Positions 44,736 to 55,651 are shown, numbered from the stretch's first letter. The stretch is DNA of 64,000 bases from a bacterium (GCA_019637795.1 JAHBUY010000010.1:1-64000); one strand, 5' to 3'. A program made the numbers and translations. The notes: generated from the sequence alone by a model not told the origin.

Positions 44736-45161
44736 GTGAGTACGGAACCGCAGTTGTTCACGGTCGAGGAGGCCAACGCGCTGATCCCGCGGCTGGAGCT
44801 CATCATGGAGCGCATGCAGCGGCGCGGTATCGAGCTGCGGCAGGCCATCGAGGCGATGCAGCGCGAGACCAACGCGCCGATGTTGAACGTCGAGGTGAGC
44901 CAGCTCCTGGAGCGCCGCCCCGAGTTGCGGGCGCTGGTCGAGGAGCTCGAGCACTGCATCGCCGAGATCGACGAGCTGGGCGCGCAGTTCAAGGGCCTGG
45001 AGCTCGGCCTGGTGGACTTTCCGAGCGAGATCGACGGCCAGATCGGCCTCCTCTGCTGGCAGTACGGCGAAAAGGAGATCACCCACTGGCACGCGCTGGA
45101 CAGCGGGTTCGAGCACCGCCAGCCGCTCCCCAGCGCCTCCGGGCGTTCGTTCCTGCAGTAG
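44736..45161 (+). CDS. DUF2203 family protein
   Basis: This 141-residue protein begins at GTG 44736, 7 bases after GGGAGAG; an in-frame ATG at 44628 would add 36 residues that do not fit the family. It has the DUF2203 layout: LFTVEEANALIPRLELIM, a long helix to about 75, FKGLELGLVDFPSEIDGQIGLLCWQYGE and GFEHRQPL. The conserved Trp and His suggest a ligand site, but no function is known. The next gene follows after 12 bases. Confidence 0.82.
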   Translation: MSTEPQLFTVEEANALIPRLELIMERMQRRGIELRQAIEAMQRETNAPMLNVEVSQLLERRPELRALVEELEHCIAEIDELGAQFKGLELGLVDFPSEIDGQIGLLCWQYGEKEITHWHALDSGFEHRQPLPSASGRSFLQ

Positions 45162-45173
45162 GAGGGCACCGGC

Positions 45174-45695
45174 GTGCCCTGGCTCATCCTCCTCCTCTAC
45201 ATCGTGGCGCTCGCCGTCTGGCTCGGCGAAGTCGTGTTCTTCTCGTTCGTCGTCGCGCCGCAAATCTTCGGCAATCTGCCGATCGAGCAGGCGGGCGCGG
45301 TCGTCGGCCTCGTTTTCCCCACGTACTACCTGGTCGGCCACCTGTGCGGCGCCGTGCTGCTCGGCTGCGCGCTGCTGCTGCGCAGATGGAGCCGGCCGGC
45401 CGGCGGGCCGTGGCTGGTGGCCGCCGCCGTGGCCGGGCTGGCGTTGGTCGCGTCGGTGTATGCCGGCATCGCGGTCCAGCCCCGCGCCAGTGAGCTGCGG
45501 CCGCAGCTCCACCAGCCCGGCACGCCCGCCGCGGTCCAGGCCGAGTTCGACGAGCTCCACCGGCTCGCCGTGCAGATCAACGGCGGGATCCTGCTCGCCA
45601 CCCTGGTGCTCGCGGGGCTGCTCGCCGGGCAGCTCGCGGGTGGGGTGCAGGTGCGGCGCAAGCCGCCGCGCCGCGCCTCGGGCCTGCAGTGGTGA
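45174..45695 (+). CDS. DUF4149 family membrane protein
   Basis: This 173-residue inner-membrane protein begins at a GTG after GGAGG and has four membrane segments (about 4-26, 45-68, 80-100, 138-158). The FVVAPQIF and FPTYYLVG motifs match DUF4149. A loop of about 35 charged residues precedes the last segment. It is part of a three-gene run with DUF2203 and the HAD protein. Confidence 0.82.
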   Translation: MPWLILLLYIVALAVWLGEVVFFSFVVAPQIFGNLPIEQAGAVVGLVFPTYYLVGHLCGAVLLGCALLLRRWSRPAGGPWLVAAAVAGLALVASVYAGIAVQPRASELRPQLHQPGTPAAVQAEFDELHRLAVQINGGILLATLVLAGLLAGQLAGGVQVRRKPPRRASGLQW

Positions 45696-46381
45696 CGGTG
45701 CGCCACCGCGCCATCGTCTTCGACCTCTTCGGCACGCTGGTTCATTTTCGCGGCCGACCGGACCCGCGGGTCGACTGGCTCCGCGCGCCCTTCGCCGCGG
45801 TCGCCGATCCGGCGCGCTTCGACGCCTTCCGCGCCGCCCTGCGCCAGGTGTCGATGGAGATCCTCGCCGAACGGGGGGAGGAGCACCGCGAGGTGCCGTC
45901 GCGCGAGCGCTTCGCCCGCGCCCTGGCGCGGGCCGACGCCGACGTGCGCGCCGCCGACGCGCTCTCGGCGGCGCACATGCGCCATCTCGCCGACCTCACC
46001 ATCATGCCGGGCAGCCACGCCGAGCTCTTGGAGACGCTGGGGCGCCGGTACCGCCTGGCGGTGGTGTCGAACTTCGACCACGCCCCGACGGCGCACGCCG
46101 TCCTCGCCCGCCACGGCATCGCCCGCCACTTCGCTGCCGTGCTCATCTCGGCGGAGTTCGGCCGCCGCAAGCCGCACCCGGCGATCTTCCTCGAGGCGCT
46201 GCGTCGCCTCGGCGTCGCCCCGGACGAGGCGCTGCACGTCGGCGACACCCATGCCGACGACGTGGTCGGGGCCCTGGCCGCCGGTCTCGACGTCGCCTGG
46301 CTGGGACCGGCGGATGCCCTCGCCGACCCGCCGCCGACGCATCGCATCGCCGACCTCCGCGCCCTGGCCGGCATCCTGTGA
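45692..46381 (+). CDS. HAD-superfamily hydrolase
   Basis: This hydrolase of about 229 residues has motif I FDLFGTL (second Asp replaced by Phe-Gly text as in haloacid dehalogenase-type members), motif II VVSNFDH, motif III Lys in FGRRKPHP and motif IV HVGDTHADDVVGA. An all-helical cap lies between about 20 and 105. The GTG at 45692 overlaps the previous stop; a GTG three bases earlier is equivalent. Substrate unknown. Confidence 0.88.
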   Translation: MTVRHRAIVFDLFGTLVHFRGRPDPRVDWLRAPFAAVADPARFDAFRAALRQVSMEILAERGEEHREVPSRERFARALARADADVRAADALSAAHMRHLADLTIMPGSHAELLETLGRRYRLAVVSNFDHAPTAHAVLARHGIARHFAAVLISAEFGRRKPHPAIFLEALRRLGVAPDEALHVGDTHADDVVGALAAGLDVAWLGPADALADPPPTHRIADLRALAGIL

Positions 46382-46457
46382 GCGATGGCGGACGCCGTCG
46401 GGCGGCGCGCAGCGGGGAGCGGCGCGCGATCGAGAGTGCGACTGTCCTGATCGCGAC

Positions 46458-46486
46458 TTGACCCCCCCGGAGGCCGTCGGTAACGC
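46458..46486 (+). promoter_or_regulatory. Candidate promoter for the MoxR/Bat operon
   Basis: TTGACC is followed after 17 bases by TAACGC, 29 bases before the moxR start. The -10 box is weak. Confidence 0.3.
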
Positions 46487-46514
46487 TATGCGGTTGAAAC
46501 GAACGGGGTGACCA

Positions 46515-47504
46515 ATGGACAGAGACGTGCAATCGGTTGCGGCGGCGGTGCAGGATGCCTCCGGCTTCGTCTACGGCCTGCGCGAGGAGATCGCCAAGGT
46601 GGTCGTCGGCCAGCGCTACGTCGTCGACCGCCTGTTGATCGGACTTCTGGCCAACGGCCACATCCTGCTCGAGGGCGTGCCCGGGCTGGCCAAGACACTG
46701 TCGGTGAAGACCCTGGCGCAGGCGATCGACGCCAGCTTCCATCGCGTCCAGTTCACGCCCGATCTCCTGCCCGCCGACCTGATCGGGACGCTGATCTACA
46801 ACCCGCGCGAGGGCGTCTTCACCACCCGCCGCGGCCCCATCTTCGCCAACCTGATCCTGGCCGACGAGATCAACCGCGCCCCCGCCAAGGTCCAGAGCGC
46901 CCTGCTCGAGGCGATGCAGGAGCGGCAGGTGACGATCGGCGACGAGACCTTCGCGCTGCCGTCGCCGTTCCTGGTGCTCGCCACCCAGAACCCGATCGAG
47001 CAGGAGGGGACGTACCCGTTGCCGGAGGCGCAGGTCGACCGCTTCATGCTCAAGCTGTCGGTCGGCTACCCGACCCGGGAGGAGGAGCGGCAGATCCTCG
47101 ACCGCATGGCGCTCACCACGCCGGACACGCACGTCACGCCGGTCACCACCGTCGCCGACATCGTCCGCATGCGCGCCCTGGTGGACGCCATCTACCTCGA
47201 CGACAAGGTGAAGGAGTACGTCATCGACCTGGTGGTCGCGACCCGCGAGCCGCAGGCCTTCAAGCTCGACCTGGCGCCGTACATTCAGTACGGCGCCTCG
47301 CCGCGCGCGACCCTCTACCTGACGCTGGCCGCCAAGGCGCATGCCTTCATCAATGGCCGCGGCTACGTGACGCCGCAGGACGTGAAGTCGATCGGGGCCG
47401 ACGTCCTCCGCCATCGGGTCACCATCTCCTACGAGGCCGAAGCCGAGGAGCTCACCGCCGACGCCATCGTGCAGCGCATCTTCGACGGGGTTCCGGTTCC
47501 CTGA
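46515..47504 (+). CDS. MoxR-family AAA+ ATPase
   Basis: This 329-residue ATPase has Walker A GVPGLAKT (about 53-60), Walker B LILADEINRAP, sensor 1 LATQNPIEQEGTYPLPEAQ and the C-terminal lid (about 225-325). MoxR proteins act as chaperones that mature partners with VWA domains, and two VWA genes follow in this operon. It starts after GGGGTGA. Confidence 0.96.
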   Translation: MDRDVQSVAAAVQDASGFVYGLREEIAKVVVGQRYVVDRLLIGLLANGHILLEGVPGLAKTLSVKTLAQAIDASFHRVQFTPDLLPADLIGTLIYNPREGVFTTRRGPIFANLILADEINRAPAKVQSALLEAMQERQVTIGDETFALPSPFLVLATQNPIEQEGTYPLPEAQVDRFMLKLSVGYPTREEERQILDRMALTTPDTHVTPVTTVADIVRMRALVDAIYLDDKVKEYVIDLVVATREPQAFKLDLAPYIQYGASPRATLYLTLAAKAHAFINGRGYVTPQDVKSIGADVLRHRVTISYEAEAEELTADAIVQRIFDGVPVP

Positions 47505-47592
47505 GCGGGCGCCGGGCGCGGCACTCCGGGGTTCCCGCGCACGCGCCTCGCCCCTCGCCCGCCGTCCCCCATCGTCCAGTCGCCGAACGCCG

Positions 47593-48464
<872 letters not shown>

Positions 48465-48468
<4 letters not shown>

Positions 48469-49418
48469 GGTCGGTGGTCGGGCGCGCGGCCGCGCTACCG
48501 CTGCTGCTGTTCGCGTTCGCCACGGCTGGGGCGCAGGGCGAGCCGGCGGCGCCGGTCACCGCCAAGGGGAGCGTCGAGGCGCGGGTGCTGACCATCGGCA
48601 CGCCGTTCCGCTACACGATCGAGGTCGGCGCGCCGACCGGGACCGAGGTCGAGCTGCCGCAGATCGGCGCCGCGATCGGCGATCTCCAGGTCGTCGACTT
48701 CGGGCAGGAGCCGGATCGCGTGGCTGGCGGACGCACGGTGGCGCGGCGGTGGTACCAACTGGTCACCTACGCGACCGGCGACCAGAACATTCCCGGTCCG
48801 ATGGTGCGCTACCGCGAGGCGGGCGGCGAGTGGCAGCTCGTGAAGGTGCCCGACGCCGTGGTTGCGGTGCAGAGTCTGCTCGACGCGGCCGGCGCGACCC
48901 CGCCCACGGCCGTCCGCGACATCAAGGGGCCGGTCGCCAGGCCGCGCGACTACACGCCGCTCCTCTGGCTGGCGGCGGCGCTGCTCGCCGCGCTGGCGCT
49001 GATCGTCTTCGTCGTCCGCCGGCTGCGCCGGCCCGCTGCCGCCGTCGCCGCGCCGCCGCGGCCGCCGCACGAGGTGACGCTGGACGCGCTCGCCGACCTC
49101 CAGGCCGCCGGGTTGATCGAGGCCGGCCGCTACGAGGAGTTCTACGTCCGGTTGTCGGCGATCGTCCGCGAGTACATCGAGGCGCGCTTTCGCGTCCGCG
49201 CCCCGGAGATGACCACCGAGGAGTTCCTCCAGGCGGCGCAGCGGCGCGCGCAACTGGCGCCGACCCATCGCGCGCTGCTCGGGCACTTCCTCGGCGAGGC
49301 CGATCTGGTCAAGTTCGCGCGCCACCACCCGACGGCGGGTGACGCCGAGCGAGCCTTCGCGGCGGGCCGCGATTTCGTCCGCTCGACCGTCCCGGAGGAG
49401 CCCCGTGCAGTGGCATGA
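48465..49418 (+). CDS. Bat-operon membrane protein, BatD/DUF4381-like
   Basis: This 317-residue protein has a signal peptide (cut near AGAQG), a beta-rich periplasmic domain (about 26-160) that looks like the first Ig-like unit of BatD, one membrane segment (about 166-188) and a cytoplasmic helical domain (about 205-310) with a Glu-rich REYIEARFRVRAPEMTTEEFL stretch. This layout is usual for the gene between DUF58 and batA. It overlaps batA by 14 bases. Confidence 0.75.
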
Positions 49419-50397
49419 TCCGTGGGTGTTGCTGCTGCTCCTGGCGTTGCCGCTGCTGCTGCGCGGCCGCCGGCGCGGCGCGCCGCCCACCGTCGCGTAT
49501 CCGATGGTGGAGGCGGTGCGCGCGCTGGGACCGGGCCGACGCGCCCGCTGGCGCTGGCTGCTGCCGGCGCTGCGGCTGGCGGCCCTCGCCCTGTTGATCG
49601 TCGGCCTGGCGCGACCGCAACTCGGGCGGGCCGCGACCCAGGTGCGCGCCGAGGGTATCGACATCATGCTCGCCGTCGACCTGTCGGGAAGCATGCTGGC
49701 GGAGGATTTCCAGCTCGACGGCGAGCGCGCCAACCGCCTGGCGGCGGTGAAGCGCGTGGTGCGCGAATTCCTCGCCAAGCGGCCGAACGATCGCGTCGGC
49801 CTCGTCCTCTTCGCCGCCCGGCCGTACACCCAGTCGCCGCTGACCCTCGACCACGGCTGGCTGCTGAGCAATCTGGACCGCGCCCAGATCGGCATGATCG
49901 AGGACGGCACCGCGATCGGCTCGGCGCTGGCGGCCGCGGTCGGGCGCCTCGAGAGCTCCGAGGCGAAGAGCAAGATCGTCATCCTGCTCACCGACGGTCA
50001 GAACAATGCCGGGAAGGTGCCGCCGCTCACCGCGGCGGAGAGCGCCAAGGCGCTCGGGTACCGCGTCTACACGATCGGCGCCGGGACCCGTGGCACGGCG
50101 CCCTTCCCGCAGGTCGATCCCTTCGGCCGCAAGGTGTACGTCAACATGCCGGTCGACGTCGACGAGGACACGTTGACGGCGATCGCCGAGACCACCGGCG
50201 GCAAGTACTTCCGCGCCACCGACACCGACAGCCTGCGCCGCATCTACGAGGACATCGACCAGCTCGAGACCACCTCGCAGGAGGGCCTGCAGTACTCGGA
50301 CTACGACGAGCTCTACGTCTGGATGGTCGTCGCCGCATTGCTCCTTCTCGCCGGCGAGGCCGTCCTGGCCCAGACCTGGCTGCGGGTGCTGCCATGA
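49405..50397 (+). CDS. batA: BatA-type VWA membrane protein
   Basis: This 330-residue protein starts at a GTG after GGAGGAG. It has membrane segments at both ends (about 8-20 and 52-70, and 306-326), with a cytoplasm-facing or periplasm-facing VWA domain between. The metal site DLSGS in AVDLSGSMLAED, the second-loop Thr, and the LTDGQNNAG motif are all present. The Bat proteins were first linked to aerotolerance in Bacteroides and are thought to form a complex with MoxR. Confidence 0.9.
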   Translation: MQWHDPWVLLLLLALPLLLRGRRRGAPPTVAYPMVEAVRALGPGRRARWRWLLPALRLAALALLIVGLARPQLGRAATQVRAEGIDIMLAVDLSGSMLAEDFQLDGERANRLAAVKRVVREFLAKRPNDRVGLVLFAARPYTQSPLTLDHGWLLSNLDRAQIGMIEDGTAIGSALAAAVGRLESSEAKSKIVILLTDGQNNAGKVPPLTAAESAKALGYRVYTIGAGTRGTAPFPQVDPFGRKVYVNMPVDVDEDTLTAIAETTGGKYFRATDTDSLRRIYEDIDQLETTSQEGLQYSDYDELYVWMVVAALLLLAGEAVLAQTWLRVLP

Positions 50398-50474
50398 CGG
50401 CGCTTCGCCGCCTGCCGCAATCGCTCGCGTGTCTCCGGCCGGGGCGCGTGCGGACGCACGGGAGGCGATGCTGA

Positions 50475-52511
50475 ATGCTCTGGCGCGCTCCGCTCTGGTT
50501 CTGGCTCCTGCCGGCGGTGATCGCCGTCGGCGTCGTGCTGATCGTGCTGCTGCGGCGGCGCGCGGCGGCGCTGGCGGTGTTCGCCGAGGCGCCGCTGGCG
50601 GCGCGCCTCACGCCCGACCTCGATCGGCGGCGCTGGACGTGGCGCACCGGGTTGCGCGTGGCGGCGCTCGTGCTCCTGGTGATCGCGCTCGCCGGCCCGA
50701 AGTGGGGCTTCCACTGGCAGCAGATGAAGCGCCAGGGCCTCGACATCATCGTCGCCATCGACACGTCGCGCAGCATGCTGGCGACCGACGTGAAGCCCAA
50801 TCGGCTCGAGCGCGCCAAACTGGCGGTGCTCGACCTGGTGCCGCTGCTGGAGGGCGACCGCATCGGGTTGGTGCCGTTCGCCGGCACGGCGTTTCTCGAA
50901 TCGCCGCTGACCATGGACTACGCCGCCTTCGAGCGCGCCGTGCGTTCGGTCGAGGTCGGCATCATCCCGCGCGGCGGCACCGCCCTGGCGCGCGCCATCG
51001 ATACCAGCCTCGAGGGCTTCGACGCCCGCGAGGGGAAGTACGAGGCGCTCATCCTCATCACCGATGGCGAGGACAACGAGGGCGACGTGAAGGCCGCCGC
51101 CGAGCGCGCCAAAGCGCAGGGCGTGCAGATCTTCACGGTCGGCATCGGCACCGACGAGGGCGAGCTCCTGCCGCTCGGCGACGGCGGGTTCGTCAAGGAC
51201 CGCAGCGGCCAGGTGGTGAAGTCGCGGCTCGACGAGGAGACGCTGAAAGAGGTCGCCCTCGCCACCGGCGGCGCCTACGTGCGCGGCATCGGCCCCAGCC
51301 TCGGGCTCGACCAGGTCTTCCGCGACCACATCGCGCCGATGGAGCGCCGCGAGGTCGCGAGCGCGCTGCAGCGGCAGTACGAGGAGCGGTTCCAGATCCC
51401 GCTCGCGCTGGCGCTGCTGGTGCTGGTGATCGAAGGGCTGGTGCCGCTGCGCCGTTCGCCCCGCGCCGGGGCCCGGCGGCGCTTGCGCCGCGCGGCGGGC
51501 GCGGTCACCCTCTGTGTGCCATTCCTGTTCGGCTTCCTCGACCCGCAGGGCGACAGCGCCGCCGCCGGCAATCAGCTCTACGCGGCGGGCAAGTACGACG
51601 AGGCGGCGAGCAAGTACGGCGAGGGCCTGATCGACGCCCCGGCCTCGCCGCTGCTGCAGTTCAATCTGGCGACGGCGCTCTACAAGCAGGGCAAGTACGA
51701 CGAGGCGATCAGCGCCCTGCAGAAGGTGGAGGCCAGCGGTGACACGACCTGGGTCGCCCGCGCCGCCTACAACGCCGGCAACGCGCACTACCAGGTGGGC
51801 GCCGGCACGGAGAACAGCAACCCGCAGGCGACGATCAAGAGCTGGACCCAGGCGCTGGTCGATTACCGGCGCGCCATGGTGGCCGATCCGAACGACGTCG
51901 ACGCGAAGTTCAATCACGAGCTGGTCAACCGCAAGCTCGCCGAGCTGCGCAAGAAGCTCGAGGAAGAGAAGAAGCGGCAGGAGGAGCAGCAGCAGGACCA
52001 GGACCAGCAACAGCAGGACCAGGACCAGCAACAGCAGGACCAGGACCAGCAGCAGCAGCAGCAGGACCAGGACCAGAAGCAGCAGGACGAGAAGCAGCAG
52101 CAGGACCAGAACCAGCAACAGGACCAGAACGAGCAGCAACAGCAGGAGCAGCAGCAACAGCAGGAGCAGGGAAGCGAGCAGCCGCAGCAACCGCAGCAGG
52201 CGTCGGATCAGCAGCAGGATCAGCAGCAGCAGGATCAGCAGGGGCAGCAACAGCAGCGGGAAGAGGAAGCCGCCGAGCCGCAGCCGGAAGCACAGACGCG
52301 CGGCGGGCAGCAGGAATCCGAGCCACCCAAGGTCGAGCAGGGGCAGGGAGAGGCCGCCGCGGGAGCGGCCGGCGGGGCGGAGCCCAACTCACCCGAGCAA
52401 CAGGCGGCGCAGGCGGTGATCGACACGGCGCGCGGCGAGGAGCTCAACCCGTTGGAGATCGACCGCCCGCTCGGCGTTGCCGGCAGCAGTGAGCCCTCGC
52501 GCGACTGGTGA
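50475..52511 (+). CDS. BatB-BatC fusion: VWA membrane protein with TPRs and a long Gln/Asp-rich tail
   Basis: This 678-residue protein joins two normally separate Bat proteins. The BatB part (about 1-345) has two N-terminal membrane segments, VWA metal site AIDTSRSMLATD, ITDGEDNEG and a third membrane segment near 310-330. A membrane segment (about 337-352) then leads to TPR-like repeats (about 360-485: QLYAAGKYDEAASKYGEGL, then ALYKQGKYDEAISALQKV). Residues about 495-600 are mostly Gln, Asp and Glu in QQQDQDQ steps. The end (LNPLEIDRPLG) is BatC-like. The next gene begins at the stop (TGATG). Confidence 0.88.
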   Translation: MLWRAPLWFWLLPAVIAVGVVLIVLLRRRAAALAVFAEAPLAARLTPDLDRRRWTWRTGLRVAALVLLVIALAGPKWGFHWQQMKRQGLDIIVAIDTSRSMLATDVKPNRLERAKLAVLDLVPLLEGDRIGLVPFAGTAFLESPLTMDYAAFERAVRSVEVGIIPRGGTALARAIDTSLEGFDAREGKYEALILITDGEDNEGDVKAAAERAKAQGVQIFTVGIGTDEGELLPLGDGGFVKDRSGQVVKSRLDEETLKEVALATGGAYVRGIGPSLGLDQVFRDHIAPMERREVASALQRQYEERFQIPLALALLVLVIEGLVPLRRSPRAGARRRLRRAAGAVTLCVPFLFGFLDPQGDSAAAGNQLYAAGKYDEAASKYGEGLIDAPASPLLQFNLATALYKQGKYDEAISALQKVEASGDTTWVARAAYNAGNAHYQVGAGTENSNPQATIKSWTQALVDYRRAMVADPNDVDAKFNHELVNRKLAELRKKLEEEKKRQEEQQQDQDQQQQDQDQQQQDQDQQQQQQDQDQKQQDEKQQQDQNQQQDQNEQQQQEQQQQQEQGSEQPQQPQQASDQQQDQQQQDQQGQQQQREEEAAEPQPEAQTRGGQQESEPPKVEQGQGEAAAGAAGGAEPNSPEQQAAQAVIDTARGEELNPLEIDRPLGVAGSSEPSRDW

Positions 52512-55051
52512 TGAGGATGGGCATGCTCGGCAGCGCGGGAGCCGCGGCGCGGCGGTGGAGCGGGATGGCGGGGGTCGCGCTGCTGGCGCTCGTCGTCGCT
52601 GCCCGCGTCGGGGCGGCGGCGATTTCGGTCAGCGCCTCGGTGGAGAGCACCGACGTCGCCGCCGGCGAGCCGTTCATGCTGACGATCTCCGTCGACGGGG
52701 CCCAGAACGTGCCCGTTCCGGTGGTCGAGGTGAAGGGCATGCGCGCCGACTACATCGGGCCGTCGACGCAGGTGTCGTTCGTCAACGGTCGCATGTCGGC
52801 ATCGGTGACGCACCGCTACCGCATGATCGCCGATGACCCGGGGCAGTACACGCTCGGTCCCTTCGTCATCGGGTACGAGGATCAGCGCTACCAGACGAAG
52901 CCGATCAGCATGCGGGTGCGACCGGCGGGAACGCGTCAGGCCGCGGGCGCGGCGACCGGCAATCCGTCGTTGCGCCTGGTGGTGCAGCCCACCCGCTCCG
53001 AGGTGTACCTGGGCGAGCGCATCGAGGTGCTGCTGACGCTCTACGTCGGCGAGGTGCGGGTGCGCGACCTGCAATATCCCGTGATCCACGCCGACGGCGT
53101 CACGGTGGAGAAGTTCAGCCAACCGGATCAGGGTTCCGAGGTCGTCGACGGCAAGCGCTATACGACGGTCCGGCTGCGCACCCACCTGACGCCGGTGCGC
53201 GCCGGCCCGATCGACCTGCGCACCACCATGACGGTCACGGTGCTGGGCAACCGACGCGGGTTCGATTCGTTCTTCGACCAGATCCTGCCCGGCGACGCGA
53301 AACAGGTGGAGATCCAGGCCGAGCCGTCGCAGGTGACGGTTCTGCCGCTCCCCGAGGAGGGCCGCCCGGCCGATTTCACCGGCGCCGTCGGCACCTTCCA
53401 GTTCGATCTGACCGCCAAGCCGACGGAGGTCCAGGCCGGCGATCCGATCACCTTGCGCATGGAGGTTCGGGGCTCCGGCAACCCGGCGAGCGTCACCCCG
53501 CCGGCGCTGCCGGCGACCGCCGGATTCCGCCGCTACGACCCGCAGGCGGTCAAGGACGAGGACGGCGAGGATCGCCGCGTCTTCGAGCAGGTGGTGATCC
53601 CGAGCTCGGTCGACATCCGCGAGATTCCCGCCCTGCGCTTCAGCTACTTCGATCCCGACGCGCGCGCCTACGAGACGATCACCCGCGGTCCGCTGCCGAT
53701 CCAGGTGCGGGCGGCGGCGGCCGGTCGCGCCGCGGTGGTGGACGCGGCCGCGCCGGCGCCGCCGACGCCGATCGCGGAAGCGCCACTCGGGCGGGACATC
53801 GTCTACATCAAGGAGGCGCCGGGCACCTTCCACCGCCGCGCCGCCGGCGGGTCGGGCACCTGGTGGGCGTTGCTCCTGGCGTTGCCGGTGGCGATGTTCG
53901 CATCCACCCGGGCGTGGGTGCGACGCGGCGAGCGCCTGGCGTCGGACCCGCGCCGGGTGCGCTTCCGCGCCGCGGGCCGTCAGGCGCAGCGGGCGCTGGC
54001 TGCGGCGCGCCTTCTCGGCGGGCGGGAGCGGGTCGATGCCAGCAGCGCCGCCCTGACGGCCTATCTGGCCGCCAAGCTCGATCTGCCTCCGGGCGGGGTG
54101 GAGCGCGACCGGGTCGTCGAGCGATTGGCGGCCGGCGGCGTCGCGGACGCGGTGCGCGCCGAGGTGGCGCGATTCTTCGCCCTCGCCGAGGAGGCGCGAT
54201 ATGCCGGCGGTGCCGGCGCCGCGGCGGATGGCGTGGTCGACACCGCCGAGCGCATCGTCGCCGCGCTCGAGCGCGAACGCCGGCTGGAGGCGCGCCTCGG
54301 CGCCTGGCTGGCGCTGCTGCTCGGCGCTGCGCTGTTGACTACGCCGGCGCGCGCCGACGACGTGCCGGCGACGGCGTTCTACGCCGGCAACGAGGCGTAC
54401 GCCGCGGGGCGTTACGACGAGGCGATCGCCAGCTACCAGCGGGCACGGGGCGGCGGCGTCGACAGCGGCGCGCTCGAGTTCAATCTCGGCAACGCCTTCA
54501 TGAAGCGCGGCGACATCGGCCGCGCCATCGCCAGCTACGAGCGGGCGGCGCGTCTGCTGCCGCGCGATCCCGATGTCGGCGCCAACCTGGCCTTCGCGCG
54601 TGAACGGGCGAACCTCGAGCCGGCCGGCGCGCCGGTCTGGCAACGGGTCTTCGCGCCGTTCGCCCATCGCGCCACGACGGCGGAGCTGGCGACGATGTTC
54701 GCGGCGCTGTGGTGGGGGTTCTGGGCCCTGCTGGTGGCGCGTCTGCTGTGGCCGGCGGGACAGGGGGCGCTGGCGCGCGCGGCCATTGCCGCCGCCGTGC
54801 TGGCCGGGATCGTCGCTCTGAGCCTGGTCGTGCGCGTGGGCTGGGTCGAAAGGCCGGGCGCCGCGGTGGTGGTCGCGGCTGGGGACACCCCGGTGCGCTT
54901 CGAGCCGACCGCCAACGGCACCGAGCACTTCATCGTCACCGCCGGCGTCGACGTGAGCGTGCGCGAGGAGCGCGACGGCTGGCTGCTGATCGCCCGTGCC
55001 GACGGTCGCCGCGGCTGGATTCCGGCCGACGCCGTCGAGCGGGTCGACTGA
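52511..55051 (+). CDS. BatD-BatE fusion: Ig-like periplasmic protein with TPR and SH3-like C-terminus
   Basis: This 846-residue protein has a signal peptide (cut near AAA at about 36) and a BatD part (about 38-440) of tandem beta domains, for example YTLGPFVIGYEDQ and RPADFTGAVGTFQFDL. After a membrane segment (about 455-472) there is a cytoplasmic-like helical domain (about 480-590). Then a BatE part has a hydrophobic segment, two TPRs (AYAAGRYDEAIASYQRA, AFMKRGDIGRAIASYERA), two more membrane segments and a C-terminal SH3-like domain ending RGWIPADAVERVD. BatD and BatE are usually separate genes. ATG 52511 overlaps the previous stop. Confidence 0.87.
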   Translation: MRMGMLGSAGAAARRWSGMAGVALLALVVAARVGAAAISVSASVESTDVAAGEPFMLTISVDGAQNVPVPVVEVKGMRADYIGPSTQVSFVNGRMSASVTHRYRMIADDPGQYTLGPFVIGYEDQRYQTKPISMRVRPAGTRQAAGAATGNPSLRLVVQPTRSEVYLGERIEVLLTLYVGEVRVRDLQYPVIHADGVTVEKFSQPDQGSEVVDGKRYTTVRLRTHLTPVRAGPIDLRTTMTVTVLGNRRGFDSFFDQILPGDAKQVEIQAEPSQVTVLPLPEEGRPADFTGAVGTFQFDLTAKPTEVQAGDPITLRMEVRGSGNPASVTPPALPATAGFRRYDPQAVKDEDGEDRRVFEQVVIPSSVDIREIPALRFSYFDPDARAYETITRGPLPIQVRAAAAGRAAVVDAAAPAPPTPIAEAPLGRDIVYIKEAPGTFHRRAAGGSGTWWALLLALPVAMFASTRAWVRRGERLASDPRRVRFRAAGRQAQRALAAARLLGGRERVDASSAALTAYLAAKLDLPPGGVERDRVVERLAAGGVADAVRAEVARFFALAEEARYAGGAGAAADGVVDTAERIVAALERERRLEARLGAWLALLLGAALLTTPARADDVPATAFYAGNEAYAAGRYDEAIASYQRARGGGVDSGALEFNLGNAFMKRGDIGRAIASYERAARLLPRDPDVGANLAFARERANLEPAGAPVWQRVFAPFAHRATTAELATMFAALWWGFWALLVARLLWPAGQGALARAAIAAAVLAGIVALSLVVRVGWVERPGAAVVVAAGDTPVRFEPTANGTEHFIVTAGVDVSVREERDGWLLIARADGRRGWIPADAVERVD

Positions 55052-55069
55052 CGGCGCGGCTCCGGCGCG

Positions 55070-55651
55070 TCAGCGGGCCAGGAAGGCCTGCAGCGCGGCC
55101 TTCACCGCCGGCCACTCGCGGTCGACGATGCTGTAGTACACGCTGTCCCGGATCCGGCCGTCGGGCATCACCATGTGGTTGCGGAAGATGCCCTCCTCGA
55201 CGGCGCCGATCCGTTCCAGGGCGCGGCGCGAGGTCTCGTTCAGGCGGTCGGTCTTGAACTCGACCCGCAGGCAGCCGAGCACTTCGAAGGCATGGCGGAG
55301 CATGAGGTACTTCGCCTCGGTGTTCACCGGCGTGCGTTGCCGGGCGGGGGTGACCCAGGTGCCGCCGATCTCCAGGCGACGGTGGGTCGGGTCGGCGGCG
55401 AGGTAGCTGCTGGATCCGATCGGCGTCCCGGAGGCGCGGTCGACGGTCGCGAAGCCGAGGCCCTCGCCGTTCGCGTGCACGCGCGCCAGGCGCGCGATGA
55501 AGCCCCGCATGTCATCCTCGCTGCGCACCGTGTACGGCTTGAAGCGGTAGATGTCCGCGGTGCTGGCGGCCCACAGCGCCGGCGCGTGCGCCGGCGTCAG
55601 CGGCTCGAGGCGCACGACGCGCCCCTCGAGGGTGACCGGCTCGATCCACAT
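55070..55651 (-). CDS. GNAT-family acetyltransferase (RimJ-like)
   Basis: This 193-residue protein matches the RimJ/RimL-type GNAT fold: VVRLEPLTPAHAPALW at the start, EIGGTWVTPARQRTPVNTEAKYLML for acetyl-CoA binding and VEFKTDRLNETSRRALERIG. Such enzymes acetylate protein N-termini or small amines. It converges on the Bat operon with 18 bases between stops and lies downstream of aceE. Confidence 0.9.
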   Translation of the reverse strand: MWIEPVTLEGRVVRLEPLTPAHAPALWAASTADIYRFKPYTVRSEDDMRGFIARLARVHANGEGLGFATVDRASGTPIGSSSYLAADPTHRRLEIGGTWVTPARQRTPVNTEAKYLMLRHAFEVLGCLRVEFKTDRLNETSRRALERIGAVEEGIFRNHMVMPDGRIRDSVYYSIVDREWPAVKAALQAFLAR

